Assembly (NCBI GenBank): GCA_016186995.1
Contig: JACPKQ010000020.1
Span: forward strand, 19,417-83,416
Reading direction: 5' to 3'
Source: Deltaproteobacteria bacterium
Lineage (GTDB): Bacteria > Bdellovibrionota > JACOXK01
Length of the DNA: 64,000 bases
Shown here: positions 17,115 through 24,825 of the stretch, one piece after another
Position numbering within the stretch: the stretch's first letter is position 1
Layout: each line of letters opens with the position of its first letter
The notes under the pieces: generated by a model
What the model was told of the DNA's origin: nothing
What the model saw: the letters and a program-made list of their open reading frames with translations, nothing else
Database searches by the model: none
Translations under genes and position numbers: made by a program

Positions 17115-18745
17115 AAACTCCCTCTTAAAGCACCTTCAATGTTATATCCCACAAGTCTATTATGATAATAATAAAGAAGAAAAATATCTCCTATGTAAAT
17201 TTCATTTCCCTTTCTATAAATAGTTTTTCTTTTATGATAAGTAGCGAAAATTCGAAGAGCGTTGTGAAGAATTTCTGAAGATGTTTTTTTTCTTAAACTG
17301 TCACTATAACTAATTTTATTCTTCGCACTTAAATCACTCAAGATTTTTCTAACCACATCAATCTGTTCACACACAACACCCACAGGAATAGGTTTAAAAT
17401 AGGCGTGTTTCCGAGAAAACTGATAAATATCCCCTTTATTTTGAGAGGCTATGTATTCATAAAGAGTAAAAGCCACAAGATGAGTGCTTAAAACTCTATT
17501 ATTTTTGTGAAAAACTTCTAAAAGTGATTGTCCTAATTCACGAGTATAGTTTTGATCTCTGTCTTCGTTTAGAAGTATTTTTCTATTTTTCTCGACATAT
17601 TTTTGAATATCAATAGTTCTTCCGTGTCGATCCATGGAAACCCCATTTTGATCCACTTGATTTCCAAAAAGATCAAGTGGATCACCAAAATGAATGAATG
17701 TTTTAGAATGAAGTTTTGTATACGTTTTCAGAAAAGAAAAAATTCTTTGGGGTTTTGAAAATTCATCATTTTCAATAATGTACCTGGATTTTCCAACTGC
17801 TCTTAAAAAATCATCTATCAATGTTTCTGCTTCTAAAGTTAAATGCGAGCTTAAATTCATAGGAATGACAAAAATATTTTTATTTTTCTTCTTGTGTTGA
17901 AGATTGCGAATATAAGCCTTGATCCCCCCACCCATAAGACCTAGCTTAAGCTTTTTCTCAACAGCTCCTGAACGGCTTCTTGTACCCCCTGGAAAAAACA
18001 AATTATGAAAACCCATCTCTAAAGAACTTGTTGTATATTCTTTAAGAACATTTTTATAAAGTTCATGAACTTTAAGCCGGTCTACTTTATAAGCCCCTAA
18101 GTTTTTCATGAAATAACCAATCAATTTACTTCTAAAAAGATTAAGCCCTGCCCCGTACATCACAGGATCAAGCCCTGCTTGATGAAGTGCTGTTCCAATC
18201 AAAATAGAATCTAAGTTACTTACATGGGTAGGTGTGTAAATGAGAGTTGCTTCATGTGAGAGCTTTCCAATTCGTTCAAGATCTCCTGTAAGAACAAGAT
18301 TTTCATTAATGAAAGATTTTGTATAAGAATAAAACCTCTTCAAAGAAGATGCATTCATAAGGAAATCTAAAAAACGAGGAATAATCTGAACTGAAAAACG
18401 ATAGGTTTTAGGGTTGAAGTTTCCAACAATTTCGTCGGTATAATTAAAAATAGCTTCCTTAAAAATATAGGCTTTATCTTCTTCATCTAAAGTTTTTACG
18501 TATCTCTGCCTAAAACGATTCCAGTAAGAAAGCTCTCTTTTTTTCTTAAAACCCCATGAAACTCTCTTAACCCTTTGAGTTTCCCAATAAATCATGTCCT
18601 CAATAAGCTCATCTTTCTTGCTTTGAGGATAGGAAAGTACCTCTAGCAAAGAGTTATCAATAACTCTTTGCTTAAGCTCCTTTTTTCTATCTTCGGTAAA
18701 GTGGAATAAACTCATGGGAGGCACAACATAGGCTAAAATACCCAT
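17111..18745 (-). CDS. PlsB-like glycerol-3-phosphate/acyl acyltransferase
   Basis: A 544-residue acyltransferase of the PlsB/PlsC superfamily. The catalytic HX4D motif is present as HVSNLD (about residue 180), and the phosphate-binding block appears as FFPGGTRSRSG, where most members have EGTRSRSG; the glutamate is replaced by glycine. The long C-terminal region (about residues 290-544) is helical. It probably acylates glycerol 3-phosphate or a related acceptor at the inner membrane; it is shorter than E. coli PlsB. Its end overlaps gpsA, which makes the likely substrate. A second ATG at 18715 is an alternative start; neither has a clear Shine-Dalgarno. Confidence 0.82.
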   Translation of the reverse strand: MGILAYVVPPMSLFHFTEDRKKELKQRVIDNSLLEVLSYPQSKKDELIEDMIYWETQRVKRVSWGFKKKRELSYWNRFRQRYVKTLDEEDKAYIFKEAIFNYTDEIVGNFNPKTYRFSVQIIPRFLDFLMNASSLKRFYSYTKSFINENLVLTGDLERIGKLSHEATLIYTPTHVSNLDSILIGTALHQAGLDPVMYGAGLNLFRSKLIGYFMKNLGAYKVDRLKVHELYKNVLKEYTTSSLEMGFHNLFFPGGTRSRSGAVEKKLKLGLMGGGIKAYIRNLQHKKKNKNIFVIPMNLSSHLTLEAETLIDDFLRAVGKSRYIIENDEFSKPQRIFSFLKTYTKLHSKTFIHFGDPLDLFGNQVDQNGVSMDRHGRTIDIQKYVEKNRKILLNEDRDQNYTRELGQSLLEVFHKNNRVLSTHLVAFTLYEYIASQNKGDIYQFSRKHAYFKPIPVGVVCEQIDVVRKILSDLSAKNKISYSDSLRKKTSSEILHNALRIFATYHKRKTIYRKGNEIYIGDIFLLYYYHNRLVGYNIEGALRGSL

Positions 18746-18899
18746 AAAATCAAACCCCTAAAAATCTACTAGCTTTTCTTTTTAATTCTGCTATATTCGC
18801 CACCATTAAAGTTAACCAGTCGCAAGTGGGCTCGAGTTTTTTTGAAAAAATATTCTCCTTGCTCTTTTTAGCGACACCAAAACTCATAGGAGGGTATTT

Positions 18900-19214
18900 A
18901 TGGCAAAAAAACTTTATGTAGGGAATCTAAGTTACACAACCACAGAACAAGATCTTTCTGATCTGTTCTCACAATGCGGAACTGTTGAATCTGCAAAAAT
19001 CATCACTGACAGAGACACAGGTCGCAGCAAAGGCTTTGGCTTTGTTGAAATGTCAAATGACGATGAAGCACAAGCAGCCATCAGCAAGTTTAATAATGCA
19101 GAACAAGATGGACGCGCACTTAAAGTCAACGAAGCAAGACCTATGGCACCACGAAGTGGTGGCCGTGGTGGCGGTGGCGGAAGATTCGGTGGCGGCTTCA
19201 GCAGAAGAAGATAA
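18900..19214 (+). CDS. RRM-type RNA-binding protein with glycine-rich tail
   Basis: A 104-residue protein with a single RNA recognition motif. RNP2 is KLYVGNLS (residues 4-11) and RNP1 is KGFGFVEM (about 44-51), both with the exposed aromatics that stack on RNA. The last 20 residues are Gly/Arg-rich (SGGRGGGGGRFGGGFSRRR). This matches the small bacterial RRM proteins often induced by cold or stress and possibly acting on mRNA structure. AGGAGG sits six bases before the ATG, and a strong terminator follows, so it is a highly expressed monocistronic gene. Confidence 0.95.
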   Translation: MAKKLYVGNLSYTTTEQDLSDLFSQCGTVESAKIITDRDTGRSKGFGFVEMSNDDEAQAAISKFNNAEQDGRALKVNEARPMAPRSGGRGGGGGRFGGGFSRRR

Positions 19215-19234
19215 TTATTTTTCCAAACAAATAG

Positions 19235-19268
19235 AAAGAGGGTGGTAAACAAAACCACCCTCTTTTTT
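19235..19268 (+). terminator. Rho-independent terminator after RRM gene
   Basis: A perfect 12-bp stem (AAAGAGGGTGGT, 19235-19246, with its complement at 19254-19265), 7-base loop AAACAAA, then a T-run. It begins 20 bp after the stop codon. The A-rich 5' side would let it also work for the minus strand. Confidence 0.95.
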
Positions 19269-19321
19269 TATTTCCTCAAAAGTATGGGTTCAAAGAATTA
19301 AAAAGCTAAAATAATTTAGTT

Positions 19322-20425
19322 TCAAAAAGGTAATGCATCTTTCAAATCTTGTAAAAGATCACCCCCCTCTTTTGTTGGTTTTTTCAAGATATCTGTAATT
19401 TTTTGAAGTCGGCTTAACTGCTTTTGAAAAGCTTCTGCCACAGCTTGGCTAATACCACTTACCCAACTAAAGTTAGGATCTTTAATATCTCCATCAATTC
19501 TAAATCTAAGTTCAAGTTTGTCTCCTTGTGGACCTTGTATGAAAGCGAGAAAAGCGCCACCTAAAGCACTCGCAACATTTCGCCCTTGTTCAAGTTTTAA
19601 CTTATGAAGTTGAAGCTCATGTTCAGATCGAAGGATGCTTCCCTGTAAATGCGCCTTTGAAGTTAAATGAGCTGTTCCACCTGTTGGATAAATATTAAAA
19701 TAATTTCCTATAAGATCTCTTGTCACCGCAACAGTAACATCCTTTATTTTAAGTGTACTCTCTAGACTCAATTCCTTATTCTTTTTTGAAATGAAAGTAC
19801 CTTGATAATCAAATTGAGCCTTTTCGGGAACTCTCATTTTTAAAGTAAGAGGTACTTTCATGGGTTCTGGATACTTTACATTGTGTGCTGTTAAATATCC
19901 TTTATCAATGACGTATTCAAACTGAGTATCTGGAAATTTTTCCTGAAAACTAAATTTAAAATTATTAACCCACACATTTTCAACTGAAACAGTGTAATCA
20001 AATGGTTTTGCTTTTTTGGGGGAAGATTTTTCTTCTTTTACAGAAGCTGTTTTTCTTTGAGAGGCACTTAACTTAGAAAGATTAATATTATTTTTTTCTT
20101 TTTTAACATAAATCCAAGGATCTTCAATTTTAACACCGTGAATAATAATTTTTTTCTTTAATAAAGGAAATAAATCAAAATTAACATGGGCCATTCCTAG
20201 TTTAAAAATAGAATTTCCACGATCATGAATGTGAACATGGTTAACAGTTACAGTACCTTTTAAGAGTGAGACATTAAGACTTCCAATATTAAGCTCTGCT
20301 TGAGTTGCCTTTGCAAATTCTTTTTCAATAAATTTTTTAGCAACAAAAAGCCCACTATTTTTAACTAAAAAATACCCCCCAAAAACAAAAATAATAAAAA
20401 TAACAAGAAACTTAATTTTTCTCAT
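19322..20425 (-). CDS. AsmA-like / DUF748-type envelope protein
   Basis: A 367-residue protein with one N-terminal transmembrane anchor (residues 5-22) and a long periplasmic part. The segment IGSLNVSLLKGTVTVNHVHIHD...FDLFPLLKKKIIIHGVKIEDP is typical of the N-terminal repeat of AsmA/TamB-type proteins, beta-strand repeats that form a groove for lipid. The AsmA superfamily is linked to phospholipid movement between inner and outer membranes. It has no paralogues here and stands alone between the RRM gene and ptrB. The exact subfamily is uncertain. Confidence 0.75.
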   Translation of the reverse strand: MRKIKFLVIFIIFVFGGYFLVKNSGLFVAKKFIEKEFAKATQAELNIGSLNVSLLKGTVTVNHVHIHDRGNSIFKLGMAHVNFDLFPLLKKKIIIHGVKIEDPWIYVKKEKNNINLSKLSASQRKTASVKEEKSSPKKAKPFDYTVSVENVWVNNFKFSFQEKFPDTQFEYVIDKGYLTAHNVKYPEPMKVPLTLKMRVPEKAQFDYQGTFISKKNKELSLESTLKIKDVTVAVTRDLIGNYFNIYPTGGTAHLTSKAHLQGSILRSEHELQLHKLKLEQGRNVASALGGAFLAFIQGPQGDKLELRFRIDGDIKDPNFSWVSGISQAVAEAFQKQLSRLQKITDILKKPTKEGGDLLQDLKDALPF

Positions 20426-20526
20426 AACATCTCCTTCTTTATTGAATATCTCGGTTAGTTATTAGAAAATCTTAAACTCGGTTGTGTTCAAAAAGTCTGG
20501 GATCTTCATTCACCCTCACCTCAGAT

Positions 20527-20600
20527 CCTCTCCCCTCGAGGGAGAGGAAGGAAAGGAGAGGGGGACAGAATTCGAGTCCATGAGAGAATATCCCAATTCA
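20527..20600. repeat. Intergenic repeat cluster: CTCTCCC hairpin plus AATTCGA element
   Basis: CCTCTCCC-CTCGA-GGGAGAGG (20527-20547) is a hairpin of the CTCCC family. It is followed by GACAGAATTCGAGTCCATGA (from 20564), an element found again left of the 46.9-kb operon and, in shorter form, right of it. The 203-bp gap between the AsmA-like gene and ptrB holds nothing else I can name. Confidence 0.7.
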
Positions 20601-20628
20601 GAAACAAGGTGGTAGAAAAAGATGGAAG

Positions 20629-22689
20629 CTACGCTTTTATGCCAAAGACTTTGAAGATGAAAGTATATTCTAAGGCAAAATCTTTGAGATATTCATAACG
20701 TCCAGAGGCACCAAAGTGGCCAGATCCCATTTTAATATAAAGAAGCTGATAGTTTTTATCTTTTTTAAGATCTCTTATTTTAGCAATCCATTTAGCAGGC
20801 TCCCAATAACACACACGAGGATCATTAAGTCCTCCGGTAGCTAAAATATGGGGATACTCACCCTCTTTTAAATTATCATAAGGTGAATAAGACTTAATAT
20901 ACTCAAAATATTCCTTGTCTTTTGGGTTGCCCCACTCATCATACTCTATTTGTGTAAGTGGTAAGGTATCATCAAGCATTGTATTTAAGGCATCCACAAA
21001 GGGGACGTGTGCTACGACTGCTTTAAAAAGCTCTGGCTTCATATTAAGTACAGCTCCTACTAAAAGCCCACCAGCACTTCCTCCTACAATGACAATTTTC
21101 CCCTTGGATGTATAATTGTGAGAGATGAGCTCTTCTGCTGAAGAAACTAAATCTTTAAAAGTATTTTTCTTTTTCAAAAACTTTGCATCTTCGTACCAAT
21201 ACCGCCCCTTTTCAGTACCACCTCGAATATGGGCTAAAGCAAAAATAAAACCCCTTTCTAAAATAGAAATCCGATTGCTCGAAAACTGAGGATCAATACT
21301 AATACCATAAGCACCATATCCATAAAGATAAACAGGGTTATTTCCATTTTTTTTAAGCCCTTTTTTATAAACAAGATCCATAGGTATCTTTTCCCCATCC
21401 CATGAAGTTGTATAAATACGTTCTGTTTCATACAAAGAAGTGTCTACATTGGGTACAACTTTATCTTTCTTAAGTTCTTGTGTTTTTGTTTTCATATTAT
21501 AATCAAAAACTTTAAGTGGTATGGTAGGAGACGTAAGCGTGTATCTTAAAATTGTTGTATCAAATTCAGGATTGGTAGAAAGAGAAAGCTTATAAACAGG
21601 TTCATCAACATGGATGTAATGTTCTTTGGCTTCAACTAAATTGATTACTTTTATAAAAGTAAGGGCGTCTTTTCTTTCAAAAACTATCAGGTGTTCTTTA
21701 AAAGCCTCAATATCAGCGATAAAAACGTCCTTTTGCGGTGCAATAATTTCTTTCCAGTTTTCTTGTTCTGGGTGGTCCACATGCACCTTACAAACACGAA
21801 AATTGGGGTGAAGATCGTTTGTGAGAATAAAAAAATCTTCTCCATGATGCGCTAAATAATATTCATGTCCGCGTTTTCTTTTTTGAATGAGTCTTAGTTT
21901 TGAGTTAGAGTCGTCAGCATCTAAAATATGATTCTCTTGTGTCATAGCACCATGGATAGAGAGCACAAGATACTTTTCACTTCGTGTCTTATGACACCCT
22001 ACAAACATTTCTGCTGTTTTTTCTTCATACACTTTTATATCTTTTTTAGGGTCTTCCCCTAGGCAATGTTTATAAACAGCATAAGGCCTGTGGTTTTTAT
22101 CTAAAATACTATACAAAAAGGTTTTATGGTCATTAAACCAAGCAATGCTTCCAGCGGTGTTTTCAATTTTTTCTGGAGCAAGCGTTCTACCCTCTAAATC
22201 TTTAATAAAAAGAGTGTATTTTTCACTTCCATCGAAATCACAACTATAAGCTAAAAGTTTGTGGTTAGAAGAAAGCGCAAAACCACCTAAAGAAAAAAAT
22301 TTCTGCCCACAGGCCAACTCATTTAAATCTAAAATGATTTCTTCTTGTGGATTCCCGCTCTTGCCGGAATGACGTGGCGTACGGCAATAAATTTCATATT
22401 CTTTTCCCGCTTCGTAACGATAATAATAGTAATATTCACCATCTTTTTGAGGAACTGAAGATTCATTTTCAAGAATTCTTGACTTAAGCTCTGTAAATAA
22501 ATTTTCACGAAGTTCTTTTTCTGGTTCTAAAATAGATTCTGTATATTTATTTTCGGCTTCTAAATAGTGAGTCACCTGAGGGTTTTCTTTTTCTCGAAGC
22601 CAAAAGTAAGGATCTTCGAGTATTTCTCCATGTATTTTTGTAGTATGATTTTTTTTCTCTGGTTGGGGTGCTTTTAACGCTTCTTTCAT
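20629..22689 (-). CDS. ptrB: Oligopeptidase B (prolyl oligopeptidase family S9A)
   Basis: A 686-residue serine peptidase cleaving short peptides after basic residues. The N-terminus EDPYFWLREKENP is typical, followed by a seven-blade propeller region (about 80-400) and an alpha/beta hydrolase domain with YGAYGIS, HIRGG, the nucleophile serine in GGSAGGLL, and the catalytic histidine in SGHFGASGRYEYLKD. The acid should be the aspartate of GGLNDPRV. Family length is usual. Around residues 105-114 the peptide PRHSGKSGN is encoded by an inserted palindromic repeat. There is no signal peptide, so it is cytoplasmic or periplasm-associated by unknown means. Confidence 0.94.
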   Translation of the reverse strand: MKEALKAPQPEKKNHTTKIHGEILEDPYFWLREKENPQVTHYLEAENKYTESILEPEKELRENLFTELKSRILENESSVPQKDGEYYYYYRYEAGKEYEIYCRTPRHSGKSGNPQEEIILDLNELACGQKFFSLGGFALSSNHKLLAYSCDFDGSEKYTLFIKDLEGRTLAPEKIENTAGSIAWFNDHKTFLYSILDKNHRPYAVYKHCLGEDPKKDIKVYEEKTAEMFVGCHKTRSEKYLVLSIHGAMTQENHILDADDSNSKLRLIQKRKRGHEYYLAHHGEDFFILTNDLHPNFRVCKVHVDHPEQENWKEIIAPQKDVFIADIEAFKEHLIVFERKDALTFIKVINLVEAKEHYIHVDEPVYKLSLSTNPEFDTTILRYTLTSPTIPLKVFDYNMKTKTQELKKDKVVPNVDTSLYETERIYTTSWDGEKIPMDLVYKKGLKKNGNNPVYLYGYGAYGISIDPQFSSNRISILERGFIFALAHIRGGTEKGRYWYEDAKFLKKKNTFKDLVSSAEELISHNYTSKGKIVIVGGSAGGLLVGAVLNMKPELFKAVVAHVPFVDALNTMLDDTLPLTQIEYDEWGNPKDKEYFEYIKSYSPYDNLKEGEYPHILATGGLNDPRVCYWEPAKWIAKIRDLKKDKNYQLLYIKMGSGHFGASGRYEYLKDFALEYTFIFKVFGIKA
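22349..22376. repeat. Dispersed palindromic repeat inserted in ptrB
   Basis: GGATTCCCGCTCTTGCCGGA followed by ATGACG: ATTCCCGC-arm and GC-GGAAT-arm form a hairpin. The insertion is in frame and adds about nine residues to the N-terminal part of oligopeptidase B. Confidence 0.75.
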
Positions 22690-22774
22690 AGAAAAGAATA
22701 TTCTTTCATAAGAGCCTGTAAGTCAAAATAAATTTGGTTTTAAAGATTCAATAGGTTTTCAGATCATTTTAGAT

Positions 22775-23068
22775 TCATTTTGCTTCTTTTATTTTCTGAA
22801 CCTGGTTACCTAGCTTGGAAAGAGCTAGATCAATAGAGGAATACATATCTGGGGATACCCCCTCAGCATAAAACTTCATATTGCGACCATAAAGTGTAAT
22901 ACATGCACTGTGTTCTTTCTTTTCAACATTAAAGACACAATTAACTGCTTCAACTTGGTTGCAATTTTTTTGAAGAGCCTTTAACTTCTCCCGAAGGTAT
23001 TTCTCTATTGCAAGGGATTTTCTTAAATGATGCCTAAATGTAAGTTGTATTTTAAAGTTCTCTTTCAT
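22775..23068 (-). CDS. hpf: Ribosome hibernation promoting factor (HPF/YfiA family, short form)
   Basis: A 97-residue protein of the HPF/RaiA family, which binds the 30S decoding site and helps form inactive ribosomes in slow growth. Seen: FKIQLTFRHHLRKSLAIEKYLREKLKAL, and the beta-alpha part VEAVNCVFNVEKKEHSACITLYGRNMKFYAEGVSPDMYSSIDLALSKLGNQVQK. The frame continues 16 hydrophobic codons upstream, but the ATG at 23068 gives the standard start. It lies downstream of the FNR gene on the same strand (60 bp), so it may be cotranscribed with it and rise under oxygen limitation. Confidence 0.88.
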   Translation of the reverse strand: MKENFKIQLTFRHHLRKSLAIEKYLREKLKALQKNCNQVEAVNCVFNVEKKEHSACITLYGRNMKFYAEGVSPDMYSSIDLALSKLGNQVQKIKEAK

Positions 23069-23128
23069 ACTCACACTCAACAATAAAAATAAACAAAAAA
23101 ATATGACGAAGATCATATATTTAACTTT

Positions 23129-23788
23129 TTACTGTTCAAGGAACTGCTGCTTGAGAACCGTAATGGATTTAGCCTTTGTTTTAATAAAACCCTTCTTTTT
23201 CCAGTCAGAAAAAACCCTAATAACTGTTTCTGGACGGGCTCCAATAAGAGAGGCGATTTCTTCTCTTGAAAGCAACAATTGTTGCTCACAATTTATATTT
23301 CTAAAAATCATTTTCAAAAAATGGGCTAAACGCTGCTCAACCGTTTTATCAGCTAGGTCAGTAAATTTCTCCTCAGCCTGTCTTAATTCAACGCACACCA
23401 TTTTTAGAAACTCAAACCCTAGGTTTGGGTATTCTTTAAAAACCTTTTCAATTCCCTCTTTTTTAACAAAACAAAGTGTTGTTTCACTCACAGCCTGAGC
23501 CGAAGCTTGATATTTTTCACCGGAAAAAAAAGATCTATACCCAAGCATTTCACTCCCTTGCGAAAGAAGAAGAATTTGTTCTTTTCCACTTTCGGTTGTT
23601 TTAATAACTTTGACAACACCAGAAAACGTACAGTAAAAACCTTGAGGTGTTTCTCCTTGTCGAAAAATATAATCCCCCTTTTTATAGGTTTGGGTTGATT
23701 TGTATTGATTAAGGGTTTTCAGTTCAAGTTCTTTTAAAGAACAAAAAAGCCCGTACAGCCTAGGAAGACAATCATTACAATCGATCAT
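23129..23788 (-). CDS. FNR-type transcriptional regulator, copy 1 (Crp/Fnr family)
   Basis: A 219-residue Crp/Fnr regulator. The N-terminus MIDCNDCLPRLYGLFC places cysteines at 4, 7 and 16; together with a later cysteine (for example in FYCTFSG) these could hold an oxygen-labile [4Fe-4S] cluster, though the third gap is longer than in E. coli FNR. The cyclic-nucleotide-like barrel is followed by a long dimer helix and the HTH REEIASLIGARPETVIRVFSDW, whose E-xxx-R matches the residues that read the TGA core in FNR. ATG 23788 is the chosen start; GTG 23803 is conserved in the paralogue and possible. An FNR box lies upstream, so autoregulation is likely. Confidence 0.9.
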   Translation of the reverse strand: MIDCNDCLPRLYGLFCSLKELELKTLNQYKSTQTYKKGDYIFRQGETPQGFYCTFSGVVKVIKTTESGKEQILLLSQGSEMLGYRSFFSGEKYQASAQAVSETTLCFVKKEGIEKVFKEYPNLGFEFLKMVCVELRQAEEKFTDLADKTVEQRLAHFLKMIFRNINCEQQLLLSREEIASLIGARPETVIRVFSDWKKKGFIKTKAKSITVLKQQFLEQ

Positions 23789-23857
23789 ATTTTTTGTTTC
23801 CACTAGAGCGGATATATCATGAGCACAAAGATTCTGTTCAAAAAAACACTCCAAACA

Positions 23858-23899
23858 TGATCTATATCATTTTTTTATTTCACTTTTTGAGATTATACT
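23858..23899 (+). promoter_or_regulatory. Class II FNR promoter of the nrf operon
   Basis: The box TGATCTATATCA (23858-23869) is a good FNR site. TATACT (23894-23899) follows with its start 36 bp from the box start, putting the box centre about 42 bp before the predicted transcription start near 23906, the standard class II position. The first gene starts at 23913, so the leader would be only about 7 bases. The box also lies about 70 bp upstream of the divergent FNR gene. Confidence 0.7.
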
Positions 23900-23912
23900 T
23901 GTTCTCATTAGT

Positions 23913-24323
23913 ATGAGTAAGTATTCAAGACTTTTTACCATTACAAGCTTGCTTTATCTTTTACTTGCCTCTCTCATGGGCTTAACCATGGCAACCAATC
24001 CTTCTATGGCAGGACTTCTTCGATTTCCTCACATTCACACAATGATGATTGGCTGGGTTTCCATGATGATTTTTGGTTTGGCATATCATGTTGTACCCCG
24101 CTTTGCAGGAAGCCCCCTTATTAAAGACAGATGGCAAGGAATTCACTTTTGGTGCGCTAACATTGCCCTTTTAGGAATGATCTTAACCCCACAATCTTCA
24201 TTTGTCTTTTTTGCTGTTTTTGGATCACTTCAAGGCGTAGGAATTCTTATCTTTGTTTTTACAATGCTTCGAGCTCTTAAATTTAAAATGCCTTCAAAAC
24301 CTTGTTGCAACTCTTGTCAGTAA
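23913..24323 (+). CDS. Short haem-copper oxidase subunit I-like membrane protein
   Basis: A 136-residue protein with four transmembrane segments. The block FPHIHTMMIGWVSMMIFGLAYHVVPRFAG resembles the helix pair of cytochrome oxidase/NorB subunit I that carries haem-binding histidines (HIH and YHVVPRF), but the rest of the twelve-helix enzyme is absent. Such short COX1-like proteins occur near nitrogen-oxide genes; the function is unproven, perhaps haem binding or NO sensing. The C-terminus KPCCNSCQ has three cysteines that could bind metal. It is first in the nrf operon, with no Shine-Dalgarno and a very short predicted leader. Confidence 0.7.
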   Translation: MSKYSRLFTITSLLYLLLASLMGLTMATNPSMAGLLRFPHIHTMMIGWVSMMIFGLAYHVVPRFAGSPLIKDRWQGIHFWCANIALLGMILTPQSSFVFFAVFGSLQGVGILIFVFTMLRALKFKMPSKPCCNSCQ

Positions 24324-24372
24324 TGACCCTCTCTTAAGAAATTTTGAATTTGAAAGTTTTTGAGGAATTGCT

Positions 24373-24825
24373 ATGCTAAGACTATTGATGAAAAACGGGG
24401 CCATTTTATTATTTTTTTCGATACCATTAGGAATAGGCCTTTATCTCTTCGTTTATGCCAAAGGGTATTCGTACCTAACCAATAATCCAGAAACCTGCAT
24501 GAACTGCCATGTGATGAGGGATCAATTTTCTACCTGGAATAAATCTTCGCATCATACCATTGCCTCTTGTCAAGATTGCCACATGTCAGGATCCATTCTC
24601 AATAAAATAAAGATAAAAATTTCTAATGGATTTTGGCACTCATGGGCCTTTACAACAGGCCGCTTCAAAGAACCCATCCGAATTAAAGAGCATAATATGA
24701 AGATTGTTGAAAATTCATGTTTTCATTGTCATAGTGAATTATTGCAGTCATCCAATATCGGGGCTCATAAAGCAAAAGCACTCTCTTGCATGCAGTGCCA
24801 TCAGGGTGTGGGACATATAAAATGA
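24373..24825 (+). CDS. nrfH: NrfH, tetrahaem quinol dehydrogenase of nitrite reductase
   Basis: A 150-residue NapC/NirT-family cytochrome with one N-terminal membrane anchor (about residues 8-28) and four CxxCH sites at about 42-46 (CMNCH), 66-70 (CQDCH), 116-120 (CFHCH) and 139-143 (CMQCH). It takes electrons from menaquinol and passes them to NrfA. GAGGA precedes the ATG. Its stop overlaps the nrfA start by ATGA, which supports stoichiometric synthesis of the NrfHA complex. Confidence 0.95.
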   Translation: MLRLLMKNGAILLFFSIPLGIGLYLFVYAKGYSYLTNNPETCMNCHVMRDQFSTWNKSSHHTIASCQDCHMSGSILNKIKIKISNGFWHSWAFTTGRFKEPIRIKEHNMKIVENSCFHCHSELLQSSNIGAHKAKALSCMQCHQGVGHIK

